Source: Lachnospiraceae bacterium
GTDB taxonomy: Bacteria > Bacillota > Clostridia > Lachnospirales > Lachnospiraceae
Assembly (NCBI GenBank): GCA_028696165.1
Contig: JAQVHQ010000022.1
Span: 1-50,744, forward strand
DNA length: 50,744 nucleotides
Direction: 5' to 3'
Part shown: piece after piece, positions 17,203-25,090 of the stretch
Numbering within the stretch: the first letter of the stretch is position 1
Layout: each line of letters starts with the position of its first letter
The notes under the pieces: generated by a model
Database searches by the model: none
What the model saw: the letters and a program-made list of their open reading frames with translations, nothing else
What the model was told of the DNA's origin: nothing
Made by a program: the position numbers and the translations under genes

Positions 17203-17592
17203 TTATCCCTCATGATTTTCCAGATCTTTAATAAAATCATTCAATTCCTGAATATCCTCATCATCAATCTCTTTGCCTCTGTATAAAGATGCGACAAAAT
17301 TCTTTATTGAATTTCCATACAACTTCTCCAATACACTCTTGCTCTCATTCTGCTGATATTCCTCCTGCTTTACCAACGGTGAATATAGATTTATCTTTCC
17401 TTCTTTACGAATTGAGACAAATCCTTTCTTCTCCAATCTGGTCAACAACGATAAAATCGTAGTAGGCGCCAGATTCTTCTTCTCATTTACAATCTGCTCA
17501 ATCTCATTGCGTCCCATCTCCGATTCCCCGGTCCACAATGCAAGCATAATGTCCAGTTCAGAATCTGGCAGTCTTTGATAGCTCTTATTCAT
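17203..17592 (-). CDS. BlaI/MecI-family transcriptional repressor
   Basis: 129 aa: a winged-helix DNA-binding domain (residues about 5-80, with LAPTTILSLLTRLEKKGFVSIRK as recognition region) and a short dimerisation helix region. The family represses by binding TACA-N-TGTA palindromes and is inactivated by its partner protease. Two such palindromes lie on its own promoter (17635-17678). Start 17592 is preferred over an ATG two codons upstream because GGGAGGG is then six bases away rather than adjoining. No beta-lactamase gene is near. Confidence 0.92.
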   Translation of the reverse strand: MNKSYQRLPDSELDIMLALWTGESEMGRNEIEQIVNEKKNLAPTTILSLLTRLEKKGFVSIRKEGKINLYSPLVKQEEYQQNESKSVLEKLYGNSIKNFVASLYRGKEIDDEDIQELNDFIKDLENHEG

Positions 17593-17634
17593 ATTCATCC
17601 CTCCCTTGTATTCTATACCTGTGTATATCTACAT

Positions 17635-17689
17635 CTTCTACATCTGTAGAAGTTAATTTCATTCTACACTTGTAGAAGATGGATTGCAA
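17635..17689 (-). promoter_or_regulatory. blaI-type promoter with two operators
   Basis: On the minus strand -35 TTGCAA (17689-17684), 17-bp spacer, -10 TAGAAT (17666-17661). Two near-identical palindromes of the form TTCTACAnnTGTAGAA lie at 17661-17678 (over the spacer and -10) and 17635-17652, with centres 26 bp apart. Confidence 0.85.
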
Positions 17690-17854
17690 GAGATTTTTAT
17701 TAACTTTTTAATTTCTTTTTTTGTTACAGCTTTATTTCCCTGTTTTTCAAAATGAACCTCTGCGTAATACATCGCATATTTTCTATATATTGCATAAAGA
17801 TTTCTATCTTTTTTCTTTACATCCATTAGACGTTTTATATAATAAAAAGGTTTC

Positions 17855-17912
17855 AAAAAAGTCAGACAAAATCTTCACAGCTTGCTGTGCATAAATTTTG
17901 TCTGACTTTTTT
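17855..17912. terminator. Long A/T-flanked hairpin, probably bidirectional terminator
   Basis: 17855-17872 and 17895-17912 are complementary over 18 bp (AAAAAAGTCAGACAAAAT and complement), with an inner CACAG/CTGTG hairpin. It lies 45 nt after the Rpn-like reading frame and shields the blaI promoter from upstream reading. Confidence 0.75.
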
Positions 17913-17957
17913 GTATATCTTTCTCCTTTGACAACTAAAAATCTCGAATTCGTATTT

Positions 17958-18281
17958 TTAGTTATTACTGTATTTATCAAAATATTCTTTTGCTTTTTCT
18001 TTTGACAGTTGAAATCTCTTTACTAATTTTTCCAATATTTTTTCCTCAGGAATTCCATTTTCTTTGTTATCCAGTATAAGAGCCTCTATACCTTTCTCTA
18101 TACCTTTCTCTATGCCAATCTCAATTCCGCAATCTCTGACATAGTCCTCTCTTGCCAGACGATCCCTTCTCTCCTTCAATCTGGCATCACGAATTTTTTG
18201 AAATTCTTCGCTTACATTCATAGACATCAACTCCGTAATCGCTTCCCTAATCCCTGGATTTCTGGTTTTTAACCTCAGCAT
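17958..18281 (-). pseudogene. C-terminal remnant of an Rpn/PD-(D/E)XK-type putative transposase, or a stand-alone small protein
   Basis: 107 aa. It has LKERRDRLAREDYVRDCGIE, then the repeat GIEKGIEKGIE and an end resembling the C-terminal tail of Rpn-family nucleases (GIPEEKILEKLVKRFQ). The N-terminal nuclease domain expected in a full protein (about 300 aa) is missing, so I read it as a remnant. Against that, an ATG at 18281 has a good ribosome site (GAGGAGG, eight bases). A 65-codon frame further downstream (17659-17856) may be another decayed piece but lacks a ribosome site. Confidence 0.55.
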
Positions 18282-18404
18282 CTTTACATCCTCCTCACTT
18301 TTACACCGGAAGAACTCAATTACACAAATATTTTCTCTTATTATACGTAATCTATAATGATCACACAATATTCATTTTGAGATTTAATTACCTTTATCTA
18401 TTTA

Positions 18405-19868
18405 TCAGAAATGCAAAGTCTTATGATACTTGGCATTGGCATCCAAAAGTGTACTCCACTTTTCTTCCACCGGCTTATTTTCATTATTGTTATATTTTTC
18501 TTCGCCCTTAAGTTCATCCATATACTGCACATAATCCAAAATATAAATATCCACTGTAGAAATGTCCCTATCCTGAATAGCAAAATTATTACAGTTTGAA
18601 TTTGAATCATTATATGGCAGTTTATTTCCATTAGCATCTAAGGCAACCATAAAGCAGTCACTGTCAGACCCTTCCGTATATAATTCATTTACCGTAAGCT
18701 CATATGGTGTCTTTATTACAGATTTCAGTCCAATACCAGCCTCATTTGTCTCATTGATTTCCTGAGTGATGGTCTGGGTATTATCAATGGTCACCGGAAT
18801 ATCAAAAGACCAGTTTCCGTCATACCAATAATTCTCGTATTTATTAGGATATCCAAAAGTGTCTGCTGGCTGTTTATTCATAACTTCATTAAATTCTTCC
18901 TCGGACATAGCAACCAATTCTTCCTCTGTGTATCCGCTATCCCAAGTCTGTGGCTCTGCCTTGGTCCCGACCAATTGACTAATATCCAAATGCAGAGAAA
19001 ATTTTTCTGGAATGTTGATGGTCTTTTTATAAACATCTAACGCCCCTGCTCTTGCTGATACTTCATCGATATATTGTCCTAGAACGGCGTATTCTTCCTC
19101 TTTTTCCTCTTCATCCATATCCTCATCTGTAATGCCCATTTCGTCCATAACATTCTGACACATTATCTCATATTGTTTTTCATATTCAGAATAATCCTGT
19201 GCTGCCTCCGCAAGATCCAGTCTTATAATACAGGCATAAGTATTCTCATCTGTAAATACCCCTTCTGGATATACAATATTCATACCGTTTGCTTCCTCTA
19301 AAAAGCTGTAAGAATAATCACTAGTCAGGCTGATAATCGGCTTATCCGTCTCCTGCATCATCATCGTATCTGGAAATGGTTCATCATTTTTTGCAGTCAT
19401 AGTAAGATAAACAGCCTGGTCATTGGCATATACTTCCGAAAAAGAAATCTCTAATCCATTTTCCTTTACTGTATACAAACGCTCAGATACGTTAACATCT
19501 GTAGCATCCGCAGACTCTTCTGAAACAGGATCCACCAATGGCGTTGCCTTGTCAGCAAAATTTCCGAAGAAACTAACCTTATCCTGCAGCTGTGCAAATA
19601 ACCCACCTACCACCGGAAGTTCTTTTGCCATAACAGGATTCGCAACACATACGATGAATCCAGCCGCCAGAACAGCCGCCATTCCTCCAGCAACTTTTGT
19701 TCCAAACCTAATCCAATAAGACGCTCCCTTCACTACTTTTTCCTGAATCACTTCATGGTTCTCAATTTTTCTATAGGATTCCTGCAATTTATCCACAACT
19801 ACCGCTGGAATCTCCACTTCTTTTTGTATCTGTTTTGCGTATATTCTCTCATTTTCATTTAAATTCAT
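18405..19868 (-). CDS. DUF4179-type membrane protein, probable anti-sigma partner
   Basis: 487 aa. A cytoplasmic N-terminal part of about 55 residues, one membrane helix (about 57-79), then a large outer domain containing the DUF4179-like segment (LYTVKENGLEISFSEVYAND, about residues 130-150) and a long acidic stretch. Its start overlaps the sigma-factor stop by four bases. Membrane proteins in this position usually hold the ECF sigma factor inactive and release it on a surface signal. The signal is unknown. No zinc-binding anti-sigma motif (HxxxCxxC) is visible. Confidence 0.8.
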   Translation of the reverse strand: MNLNENERIYAKQIQKEVEIPAVVVDKLQESYRKIENHEVIQEKVVKGASYWIRFGTKVAGGMAAVLAAGFIVCVANPVMAKELPVVGGLFAQLQDKVSFFGNFADKATPLVDPVSEESADATDVNVSERLYTVKENGLEISFSEVYANDQAVYLTMTAKNDEPFPDTMMMQETDKPIISLTSDYSYSFLEEANGMNIVYPEGVFTDENTYACIIRLDLAEAAQDYSEYEKQYEIMCQNVMDEMGITDEDMDEEEKEEEYAVLGQYIDEVSARAGALDVYKKTINIPEKFSLHLDISQLVGTKAEPQTWDSGYTEEELVAMSEEEFNEVMNKQPADTFGYPNKYENYWYDGNWSFDIPVTIDNTQTITQEINETNEAGIGLKSVIKTPYELTVNELYTEGSDSDCFMVALDANGNKLPYNDSNSNCNNFAIQDRDISTVDIYILDYVQYMDELKGEEKYNNNENKPVEEKWSTLLDANAKYHKTLHF

Positions 19869-20383
19869 GCTGGTCCCTCCTTAACGATGTAATGATATTC
19901 CTGAGCCACTTTCTGCCTGCCTCTTTGCAATCTAGACTTAACCGTACTATCTTTCATATCTAATATCTGACTGATATCCTTAACACTAAAACCTTCCAAA
20001 TAATATAAAAGAAGAATCGTTCGATACTTTTCATCCAATGGCGCCAATAGATGACTCCACTCTGCATTCTCATAATCCTCTTCATACACAGGAATCTCCG
20101 GCAATATGTCTGTATAAGTAACTAAGCTTCTTTTGTGCATGGCATCCTTACACTTATTAATCAGAATACGAATCATCCAGGTCTTAAAATAACGGTTCTT
20201 CTGCAAAGTCTGCAGTTTTTCGAAACAAACCAGTACCGTCTCTGACATAACATCTGCCACGTCCTCTTCATTTTTCAAATAAGCTTTCGCGACTTTATAC
20301 ATACTCTGCTTATGTAAATCAATCAGCCTGCAAAAAGCATCCGAATCTCCCCGTTTTGCCTTGCGGACTAAAATTTCTGTCAT
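19865..20383 (-). CDS. ECF-type RNA polymerase sigma factor
   Basis: 172 aa. Region 2 (AKAYLKNEEDVADVMSETVLVCFEKL, about residues 34-59) and region 4 (LLYYLEGFSVKDISQILDMKDSTVKSRLQRGRQKV, about 127-161) are both clear; region 3 is missing as usual for ECF factors. Start 20383 follows GGGGGAAATAT. It forms a coupled pair with the DUF4179-type gene. A palindrome lies 24 nt upstream (20407-20418). Confidence 0.92.
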   Translation of the reverse strand: MTEILVRKAKRGDSDAFCRLIDLHKQSMYKVAKAYLKNEEDVADVMSETVLVCFEKLQTLQKNRYFKTWMIRILINKCKDAMHKRSLVTYTDILPEIPVYEEDYENAEWSHLLAPLDEKYRTILLLYYLEGFSVKDISQILDMKDSTVKSRLQRGRQKVAQEYHYIVKEGPA

Positions 20384-20406
20384 ATATTTCCCCCTGTTCT
20401 TTGTAG

Positions 20407-20418
20407 TTGACCGGTCAA
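20407..20418. promoter_or_regulatory. Perfect 12-bp palindrome before the ECF sigma gene
   Basis: TTGACCGGTCAA, 24 nt upstream of the sigma-factor start. It may be an operator or contain the -35 of the autoregulated promoter. The remaining gap to 20862 contains A/T-rich sequence and the 42-bp repeats at 20685-20767; no gene is credible there. Confidence 0.4.
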
Positions 20419-20684
20419 AAGCTTATGTCATTCATATGCTTCTATCTATTAGACATTATAACCGACATTTTGGATGCACATATTTACTTTTTTTTGAAAA
20501 GAGATAAAATCTCTGGCAGATTGCAGTTATTTAACTACATTATGAAAAATCACAATTCAATTACGAAAGGATATAAATCAAATAAAAACTTGAGTAATTT
20601 AAGCATTGTATACGCATATTAGTAAACATTACAGCTTATTAGTTATTTCATTTTTAAATTTGATATTGCTACACTTAGAAAAGA

Positions 20685-20767
20685 TTCATTGAAGTTTCTC
20701 ACTCATGCTTGGCAACTTAGAGAAATTTCATTAAAACTTTTCATACATGTTTAATAACTCAGAGAAA
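20685..20767. repeat. Two 41-bp direct repeats (42-bp period)
   Basis: 20685-20725 and 20727-20767 both begin TTCATT and end AACTnAGAGAAA; the middle also aligns (TTnTCAnnCATGnTT). CACTTAGAAAAGA just before them looks like the end of a third, degenerate unit. They lie 95 nt before the XRE gene. Confidence 0.65.
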
Positions 20768-20861
20768 ATCTGCAGAATCTATTTACACATATACAGCAAC
20801 CCTCATAGCCCTCGAATTATTTACGTATATTCGGAAATAAAAGCAGGAAAGGATGACAACT

Positions 20862-21188
20862 ATGAATAAGAAAATCGGAAAACGCGTTGCCGCCATCCGC
20901 AGACAAAGAGGCTATACACAAGAACAACTAGCCGAAAAAATGGGCATGTCCGTCAGCGCCATCAGTCGATTAGAAAATGGAAACAGCATGGTAAGCATCG
21001 AACACCTTGTAGAACTAGCATCAATCCTAAACGTAGGCATACAAGATCTTCTTTGCGACCTGTTCGTATACACCGAAGAAGATAAATCAGTAACCAGAGA
21101 ACTCCGCGTCCAGCTCTCCCGTATGAGCCTTCTTGAGAAAAAACATCTTATAAAATATATACAACTAATGCACGAATGGCCACAATAA
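20862..21188 (+). CDS. XRE-family transcriptional regulator
   Basis: 108 aa. A helix-turn-helix of the Cro/CI type spans residues about 4-58 (RVAAIRRQRGYTQEQLAEKMGMS and SAISRLENG). The C-terminal 45 residues are short and helical, without a known sensor fold. Start 20862 is chosen over the ATG at 20853 because AGGAAAGG then has normal spacing. It is the only plus-strand gene between the start and 43.5 kb, and is convergent with the aminotransferase gene across palindrome E3. Target unknown. Confidence 0.88.
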   Translation: MNKKIGKRVAAIRRQRGYTQEQLAEKMGMSVSAISRLENGNSMVSIEHLVELASILNVGIQDLLCDLFVYTEEDKSVTRELRVQLSRMSLLEKKHLIKYIQLMHEWPQ

Positions 21189-21222
21189 TATAAGCACCAC
21201 CACTCGCACAGCCAACACCTAG

Positions 21223-21287
21223 CAGGAAAATAAGTACCATGTCAGAGCGGAAATCCGCCCTGACATGGTACTTATTTTCCTGCGTCC
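21223..21287. repeat. Short palindromic element E3
   Basis: 21223-21251 and 21254-21282 are complementary at 28 of 29 positions around a two-base loop. The right edge reads TGCGTCCCC as in E2, and the arm starts with AAAATAAGTACC, close to AAAATGAGTACC in E1. It overlaps the last codons of the minus-strand aminotransferase gene (stop at 21274-21272), so it probably also terminates both convergent genes. I interpret it as a minimal member of the E1/E2 family. Confidence 0.75.
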
Positions 21288-22360
21288 CCTTCCAAAATCC
21301 CCCTCAATCCAGCAATCACATCTCTAACATCTTCTTCATTGGCATTCTCCCCCATATGCCCAATCCGAATCACTCTCCCCGAGAACTCCCCAAAGGACCC
21401 TGCAAGCAAAATCCCATATTCCTCCTTCATCCGGCTCAAAATCACCCTATCTGTCCATCCATCCGGCACTACAAACACCGTAACTGTATTAGAAAAACCG
21501 CTCTCCGGATATAGTTTCAACCCCATCTCCAGTAAAGAGTCCCTGACAAATTTTGCTATTTTTTCATGTCTGGCAAGCATCCCTTCATCCTCTTTGATAT
21601 TCTCCAATGCCTGCCGAAGACCATATATATCACTTACAGGCATTGTATAAGGAAACCATTTCTCTTCAAAATACTTCTCAAACACAAGCAAATTAGCATA
21701 AAAAGAAGCAATCGGCCTTTTTCTCTTATGCATTATCTTCCATGCATCTTCACTAAGTGTCACAAAAGATAATCCCGGAGGAGCCGACACAGCCTTCTGA
21801 GATCCGCCACAGAGTAAATCAATTTTCCATTCATCTACCTTCACAGCTTCCCCAAACATACCAGAGACAGAATCAACCACCGTCATAATCCCATAAGATT
21901 TCAACAATGGGCATATCCTTCCAATATCATTTAGCATACCACTTGGCGTATCGCAATGAACTATAGTTGCATATTTGAAATCGTGATCTGAATCCAGATA
22001 ATCAACCAATTCCAGAACATCCAAAGGTTTCCGATAATCTTTTGAGTATAGTACCGCCTCTCCTCCATACATAGTTACAAAATCCTGAAAACCTTTCCCA
22101 TAAATACCATTATCCAATACCAGCACGCGATCACCATTTTCAGTAATCGAAGCGCAAGCAGCTTCCAATCCTAATATTCCTTCCCCATTAAGAATTAAAG
22201 TTTCATTCTTCGTATGAAGAAGTTCACTAATTAAAAGACATGTATCCTTATAAAACCCTACAAACTCCTCATCCAAATCCGGATTAGGGAACTGGCAACT
22301 GCGCGCCAGCATAACATTTTCCCTAACCTGAGTTGGACCAGGCGTCATCATCTTGTACAT
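21272..22360 (-). CDS. Class V PLP-dependent aminotransferase (alanine-glyoxylate/serine-pyruvate type)
   Basis: 362 aa. The sequence opens MYKMMTPGPTQVRENVMLA, typical of the alanine-glyoxylate aminotransferase group. LLCGGSQKAVSAPPGLSFV (about residue 190) carries the PLP lysine and VDSVSGMFGE (about 165) the cofactor aspartate. Substrate not certain: alanine/serine with glyoxylate or pyruvate are the family's usual choices. Start 22360 follows AGGAGGATGAATTT and lies inside the upstream S-component gene (13-nt overlap), so the two are coupled. The 3' end runs into palindrome E3: its last six codons are part of the palindrome and edge motif. Confidence 0.87.
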   Translation of the reverse strand: MYKMMTPGPTQVRENVMLARSCQFPNPDLDEEFVGFYKDTCLLISELLHTKNETLILNGEGILGLEAACASITENGDRVLVLDNGIYGKGFQDFVTMYGGEAVLYSKDYRKPLDVLELVDYLDSDHDFKYATIVHCDTPSGMLNDIGRICPLLKSYGIMTVVDSVSGMFGEAVKVDEWKIDLLCGGSQKAVSAPPGLSFVTLSEDAWKIMHKRKRPIASFYANLLVFEKYFEEKWFPYTMPVSDIYGLRQALENIKEDEGMLARHEKIAKFVRDSLLEMGLKLYPESGFSNTVTVFVVPDGWTDRVILSRMKEEYGILLAGSFGEFSGRVIRIGHMGENANEEDVRDVIAGLRGILEGDAGK

Positions 22361-22956
22361 AAATTCATCCTCCTGGCAATCACACGCAATCTCTGCACAA
22401 TAATTAACACAAGCACCGCTGCCACTCCAATCTGAATCAAATTACCCGGAATAGATGCAGCTGGGGCAATCCAATTTCCATAGATAAAACCTTCCGCAAT
22501 ATAATAACCTACAACTTTGATAATACAGGCAACCGCTATAGCCAATGCATTCCAGCCAAACCCTTCGTGCTTTTCAGTAATTACACCTACTGCAAATCCC
22601 ATCAATCCCACAATAACCAGTGTAAATGGCGCCCATGCAGTCCAACCAGATAAAAGATCAAAGAGTCCCATCCCTACACCGCCGCAGATAGCACCTGTTT
22701 TTTTGCCAAACACAATTGCACCAATAAAGAGCGGCACATTACCTAGATGAATCAATCCCCCATTTGCAGCAATTGGCAGTCGAACATTAACAAACGCAGT
22801 AAACACATAAGTTAATGCGATAAACATTGCAGTAATTACTAAATCCCTGATTTGATCCTGATTACTCGTCCTGCTCTTGTCAGCACCAGTCTTACCAGTA
22901 CTTTTCGACGCTGTAGCATTTTGATAATTTCCCATAATTCTGTCCTCAATTTTCAT
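22348..22956 (-). CDS. ECF transporter S component
   Basis: 202 aa, a 30-residue hydrophilic N-terminal tail and about six membrane helices (MFIALTYVFTAFVNVRLP, HLGNVPLFIGAIVFGKK, and others). The pattern fits the substrate-binding S subunit of energy-coupling-factor vitamin transporters; the shared energising module must be encoded elsewhere. The vitamin is not identifiable here. Coupling to a PLP-dependent aminotransferase makes a B6 form worth considering, but this is only inference. Start 22956 has TAGGAAAT upstream; an alternative ATG at 22935 has GAGG before it. A structured leader candidate and promoter lie about 300-440 nt upstream. Confidence 0.8.
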   Translation of the reverse strand: MKIEDRIMGNYQNATASKSTGKTGADKSRTSNQDQIRDLVITAMFIALTYVFTAFVNVRLPIAANGGLIHLGNVPLFIGAIVFGKKTGAICGGVGMGLFDLLSGWTAWAPFTLVIVGLMGFAVGVITEKHEGFGWNALAIAVACIIKVVGYYIAEGFIYGNWIAPAASIPGNLIQIGVAAVLVLIIVQRLRVIARRMNLCTR

Positions 22957-23260
22957 GTATTTCCTACGCGCTTAGGTTTCCATTATCATATACAGAAAAT
23001 GGTCGGATTAAAATATCCATTTTTACATTTTTTAACCAGACCAGTTTTGTTCCACTACACCTTGCTTACCAATCCTGTTACTAAGTTCCAGTAGCACTTT
23101 ATAAAATCTCATTTAATACACAGACAGAAGATTTACAAAAGAATTATAAACAAAAAACCACTATATGAAATGTATTCAGAAAATCTATGACGAGGCATAT
23201 GAACTAAAAAATTAGAATTATGACTCGTTTTGATTATAAATTAGTCTATATAAATAAATT

Positions 23261-23352
23261 GCGAGGTATATACAGAATCCTATTTATTTTCTGCCTCACA
23301 AAACAACTTCTTGTGGGGCAGGATCACAAATAAGCTCCCATATATACCTCGC
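23261..23352 (-). ncRNA. Structured RNA candidate in the leader of the S-component/aminotransferase pair
   Basis: A 92-nt nested hairpin: GCGAGGTATATA (23261-23272) pairs with 23341-23352 (12 bp perfect), TTATTT pairs with AAATAA further in, and TGCCTCACAA (23292-23301) pairs with TTGTGGGGCA (23311-23320). The asymmetric internal loops are rich in GGATCC-like words. A minus-strand promoter points straight into it (23365-23393). One inner pair is a G-U on the plus strand but A-C on the minus strand, so strand is not settled. I do not recognise a known riboswitch class. The rest of the 22957-23592 gap has an A/T-rich tract and repeats at 23486-23581. Confidence 0.5.
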
Positions 23353-23364
23353 TATACAATATAA

Positions 23365-23393
23365 TATATATTGCTGCTACAAAAACGTGGCAA
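23365..23393 (-). promoter_or_regulatory. Promoter of the S-component/aminotransferase leader
   Basis: On the minus strand -35 TTGCCA (23393-23388), 17-bp spacer, -10 TATATA (23370-23365), placing the transcription start about 5 nt before the structured element at 23352. Confidence 0.55.
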
Positions 23394-23485
23394 AAAGTTT
23401 AAATCCATTTCCATTTGCCTCGCCTTACCAAACCAGGTTCTTTAAATGTTCAATGATGTTTTTTCTGCTTATATTCTTCAAAATC

Positions 23486-23581
23486 TAGTTCCACATTTAC
23501 TTGATAAGGTTTAGCGCGCCAATACACAAGGCTTTTCAGCTAACATTGGAATAGTTCCTGATTTACTTAATAAGTTTTAGC
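23486..23581. repeat. Two 30-bp direct repeats, possibly decayed coding sequence
   Basis: 23486-23515 and 23552-23581 share TAGTTCC, ATTTACTT, ATAAG and TTTAGC (25 of 30 positions). On the minus strand the 23486-23515 copy belongs to a short open stretch ending YKQKKHH and a stop, with no start or ribosome site. It could be the tail of a lost gene, duplicated and decayed. Confidence 0.45.
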
Positions 23582-23592
23582 AGCTGACCCTA

Positions 23593-24351
23593 TCAAGAAA
23601 TAGCAGCTCCGTCCACAGATAGGATACTCCCTGTCACATAAGCAGCCAAATCACTGGCTAAAAACAAAAACGCATTCGCAATATCCTGCGGCTCACCCAT
23701 TCGTCCAAGAGGAATCATAGTCACCAGACGCTCTACCATATCCACAGGCAAAGCAGCAACCATATCAGTTTTTATAACCCCCGGAGCCACAGCATTCACC
23801 CGGATACGATCCGAACCAAGTTCCCTTGCCAGAGACTTCGTCAACCCATTAACAGCTGATTTAGAAGCCGGATATCCGCAACCAGATCTCTGACCATAGA
23901 TACTAACCATAGAACTGGTATTAATAATCACACCACCACCCTGATTTCTCATAAATCCGGCAACCACCTTAGAACAATTAAAGACAGCTCTCACATTCAA
24001 GTCCATAATCTTCGTAAAATCATCTGGATCATACTCATAGATAGATTCTCTGGCAGAAATGCCAGCATTATTAGCCAAAATATCAATATGTCCAAACACC
24101 ACATTCACCTTCTCAAAAGCCTCTAAAACAGACTGATAATCCGACAAATTTGGCCAAATCCCCATAACACAATACTCAGAATTTTCCTCTTTGAGAATCG
24201 CCAAAGCTTTATCCACAGTTGCCTGTCTCGAACCACAAAGAGCGACCTTCGCACCAGACTCCAAAAAAGTTCTAACCACTGCCAGCCCAATCCCTCTGGT
24301 ACCACCAGTAACAATAGCTGTCTTTCCCTTTAACATATCTACTGTATTCAT
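23593..24351 (-). CDS. Short-chain dehydrogenase/reductase, BaiA-like
   Basis: 252 aa, a classical SDR: cofactor motif TGGTRGIGLAVV (about residue 13), NNAG near 90, catalytic Ser in INTSSMVSIYG (about 141) and YPASK (about 155-159). The C-terminal GRMGEPQDIANAFLFLASDLAAYVTG fits the FabG/BaiA branch. It resembles BaiA-type 3-alpha-hydroxysteroid dehydrogenases of bile-acid-converting clostridia at many positions, but FabG-like and other alcohol specificities are equally possible. Start 24351 is set by GAGGTGCAGT; the ATG seven codons earlier lacks a site. It lies 66 nt after the flavin reductase-rubredoxin gene on the same strand. Confidence 0.87.
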   Translation of the reverse strand: MNTVDMLKGKTAIVTGGTRGIGLAVVRTFLESGAKVALCGSRQATVDKALAILKEENSEYCVMGIWPNLSDYQSVLEAFEKVNVVFGHIDILANNAGISARESIYEYDPDDFTKIMDLNVRAVFNCSKVVAGFMRNQGGGVIINTSSMVSIYGQRSGCGYPASKSAVNGLTKSLARELGSDRIRVNAVAPGVIKTDMVAALPVDMVERLVTMIPLGRMGEPQDIANAFLFLASDLAAYVTGSILSVDGAAIS

Positions 24352-24417
24352 ACTGCACCTCTTTCTTCCCATACAAGAAAAACTGACATCTGGAATCCAC
24401 TTTGTTACTTAACAACA

Positions 24418-25017
24418 TTAAATCTTTTCAAAATCACTTGCCCCATGCTTACAAATAGGACAAATAAAATCCTCCGGCAAAGGTTCCCCTTCGTATATAT
24501 AACCACATATTTTACAACGATACCCTTTCTTCTCCGTCTTTTCCACTTTTGGTTTTGTATTCTTCTGATAATAAGAATAAGTAATCGGATTCCTACCCAA
24601 AAGAACCTCCCCATCCGTCACATCTGCCAGAAACAAAGTATGAGAACCCAAATCCATAGTCTGAACAACCTTCCCAGCAATAAAAGCATCTGCATAATCC
24701 TTCAAATAGAAAATCCCATTCTTTCCACGCTCCACCTCAAAGCCAGACAGCTTATCCACATCCCGTCCACTCTGAAACCCAAACCTCTCAAACACAGAAA
24801 ATGGAACCGACTCATCCAAAACAGAAAGATTAAACTCCCCAGACCTCATAATCATATCATGCGTAAAATTCAACTTGTTCACCGCAATCGTAATCCTATT
24901 CGGAGAAGTAGTCACCTGTCCCGCAGTATTAATAATACAGCCATTATCCTTCCCCCCATCCCTGGCCGACAAAACAAACAAACCATATGTCAATTGATAC
25001 ATTACCTTATTATCCAT
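24418..25017 (-). CDS. Flavin reductase-rubredoxin fusion (high-molecular-weight rubredoxin type)
   Basis: 199 aa. Residues 1-150 form a flavin-binding split-barrel reductase domain (TYGLFVLSARDGGKDNGCIIN, then the TSPNRITIAVNK segment). Residues about 160-199 are a rubredoxin with CKICGYIYEGEPLP and CPICKHGASDF supplying the four iron ligands. Proteins of this type pass electrons from a flavoprotein to oxygen- or peroxide-reducing partners, or to rubrerythrin. The promoter (25062-25090) carries the same operator as perR and the reverse rubrerythrin gene, which supports a peroxide/oxygen defence role. Start 25017 follows AAAGGAGGTTTTTCC. Confidence 0.9.
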   Translation of the reverse strand: MDNKVMYQLTYGLFVLSARDGGKDNGCIINTAGQVTTSPNRITIAVNKLNFTHDMIMRSGEFNLSVLDESVPFSVFERFGFQSGRDVDKLSGFEVERGKNGIFYLKDYADAFIAGKVVQTMDLGSHTLFLADVTDGEVLLGRNPITYSYYQKNTKPKVEKTEKKGYRCKICGYIYEGEPLPEDFICPICKHGASDFEKI

Positions 25018-25039
25018 GGAAAAACCTCCTTTAAACTAT

Positions 25040-25090
25040 AATATTAATAATTGTTACTATTATTGTATTCTATCAATAACTAAAAGTCAA
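25040..25090 (-). promoter_or_regulatory. Promoter and PerR-type operator of the flavin reductase-rubredoxin gene
   Basis: On the minus strand -35 TTGACT (25090-25085), 17-bp spacer, -10 TACAAT (25067-25062). Immediately downstream, 25064-25040 is a 25-bp imperfect palindrome with AGTAAC and AATTA at its centre, identical at 21 of 25 positions to the operator at 43964-43988. Confidence 0.8.

Noticed and set aside
17659-17856. 65-codon frame with plausible residues
   Set aside because: Its only upstream start is TTG without a ribosome site, and its end overlaps the blaI promoter and operators. At most a decayed fragment.
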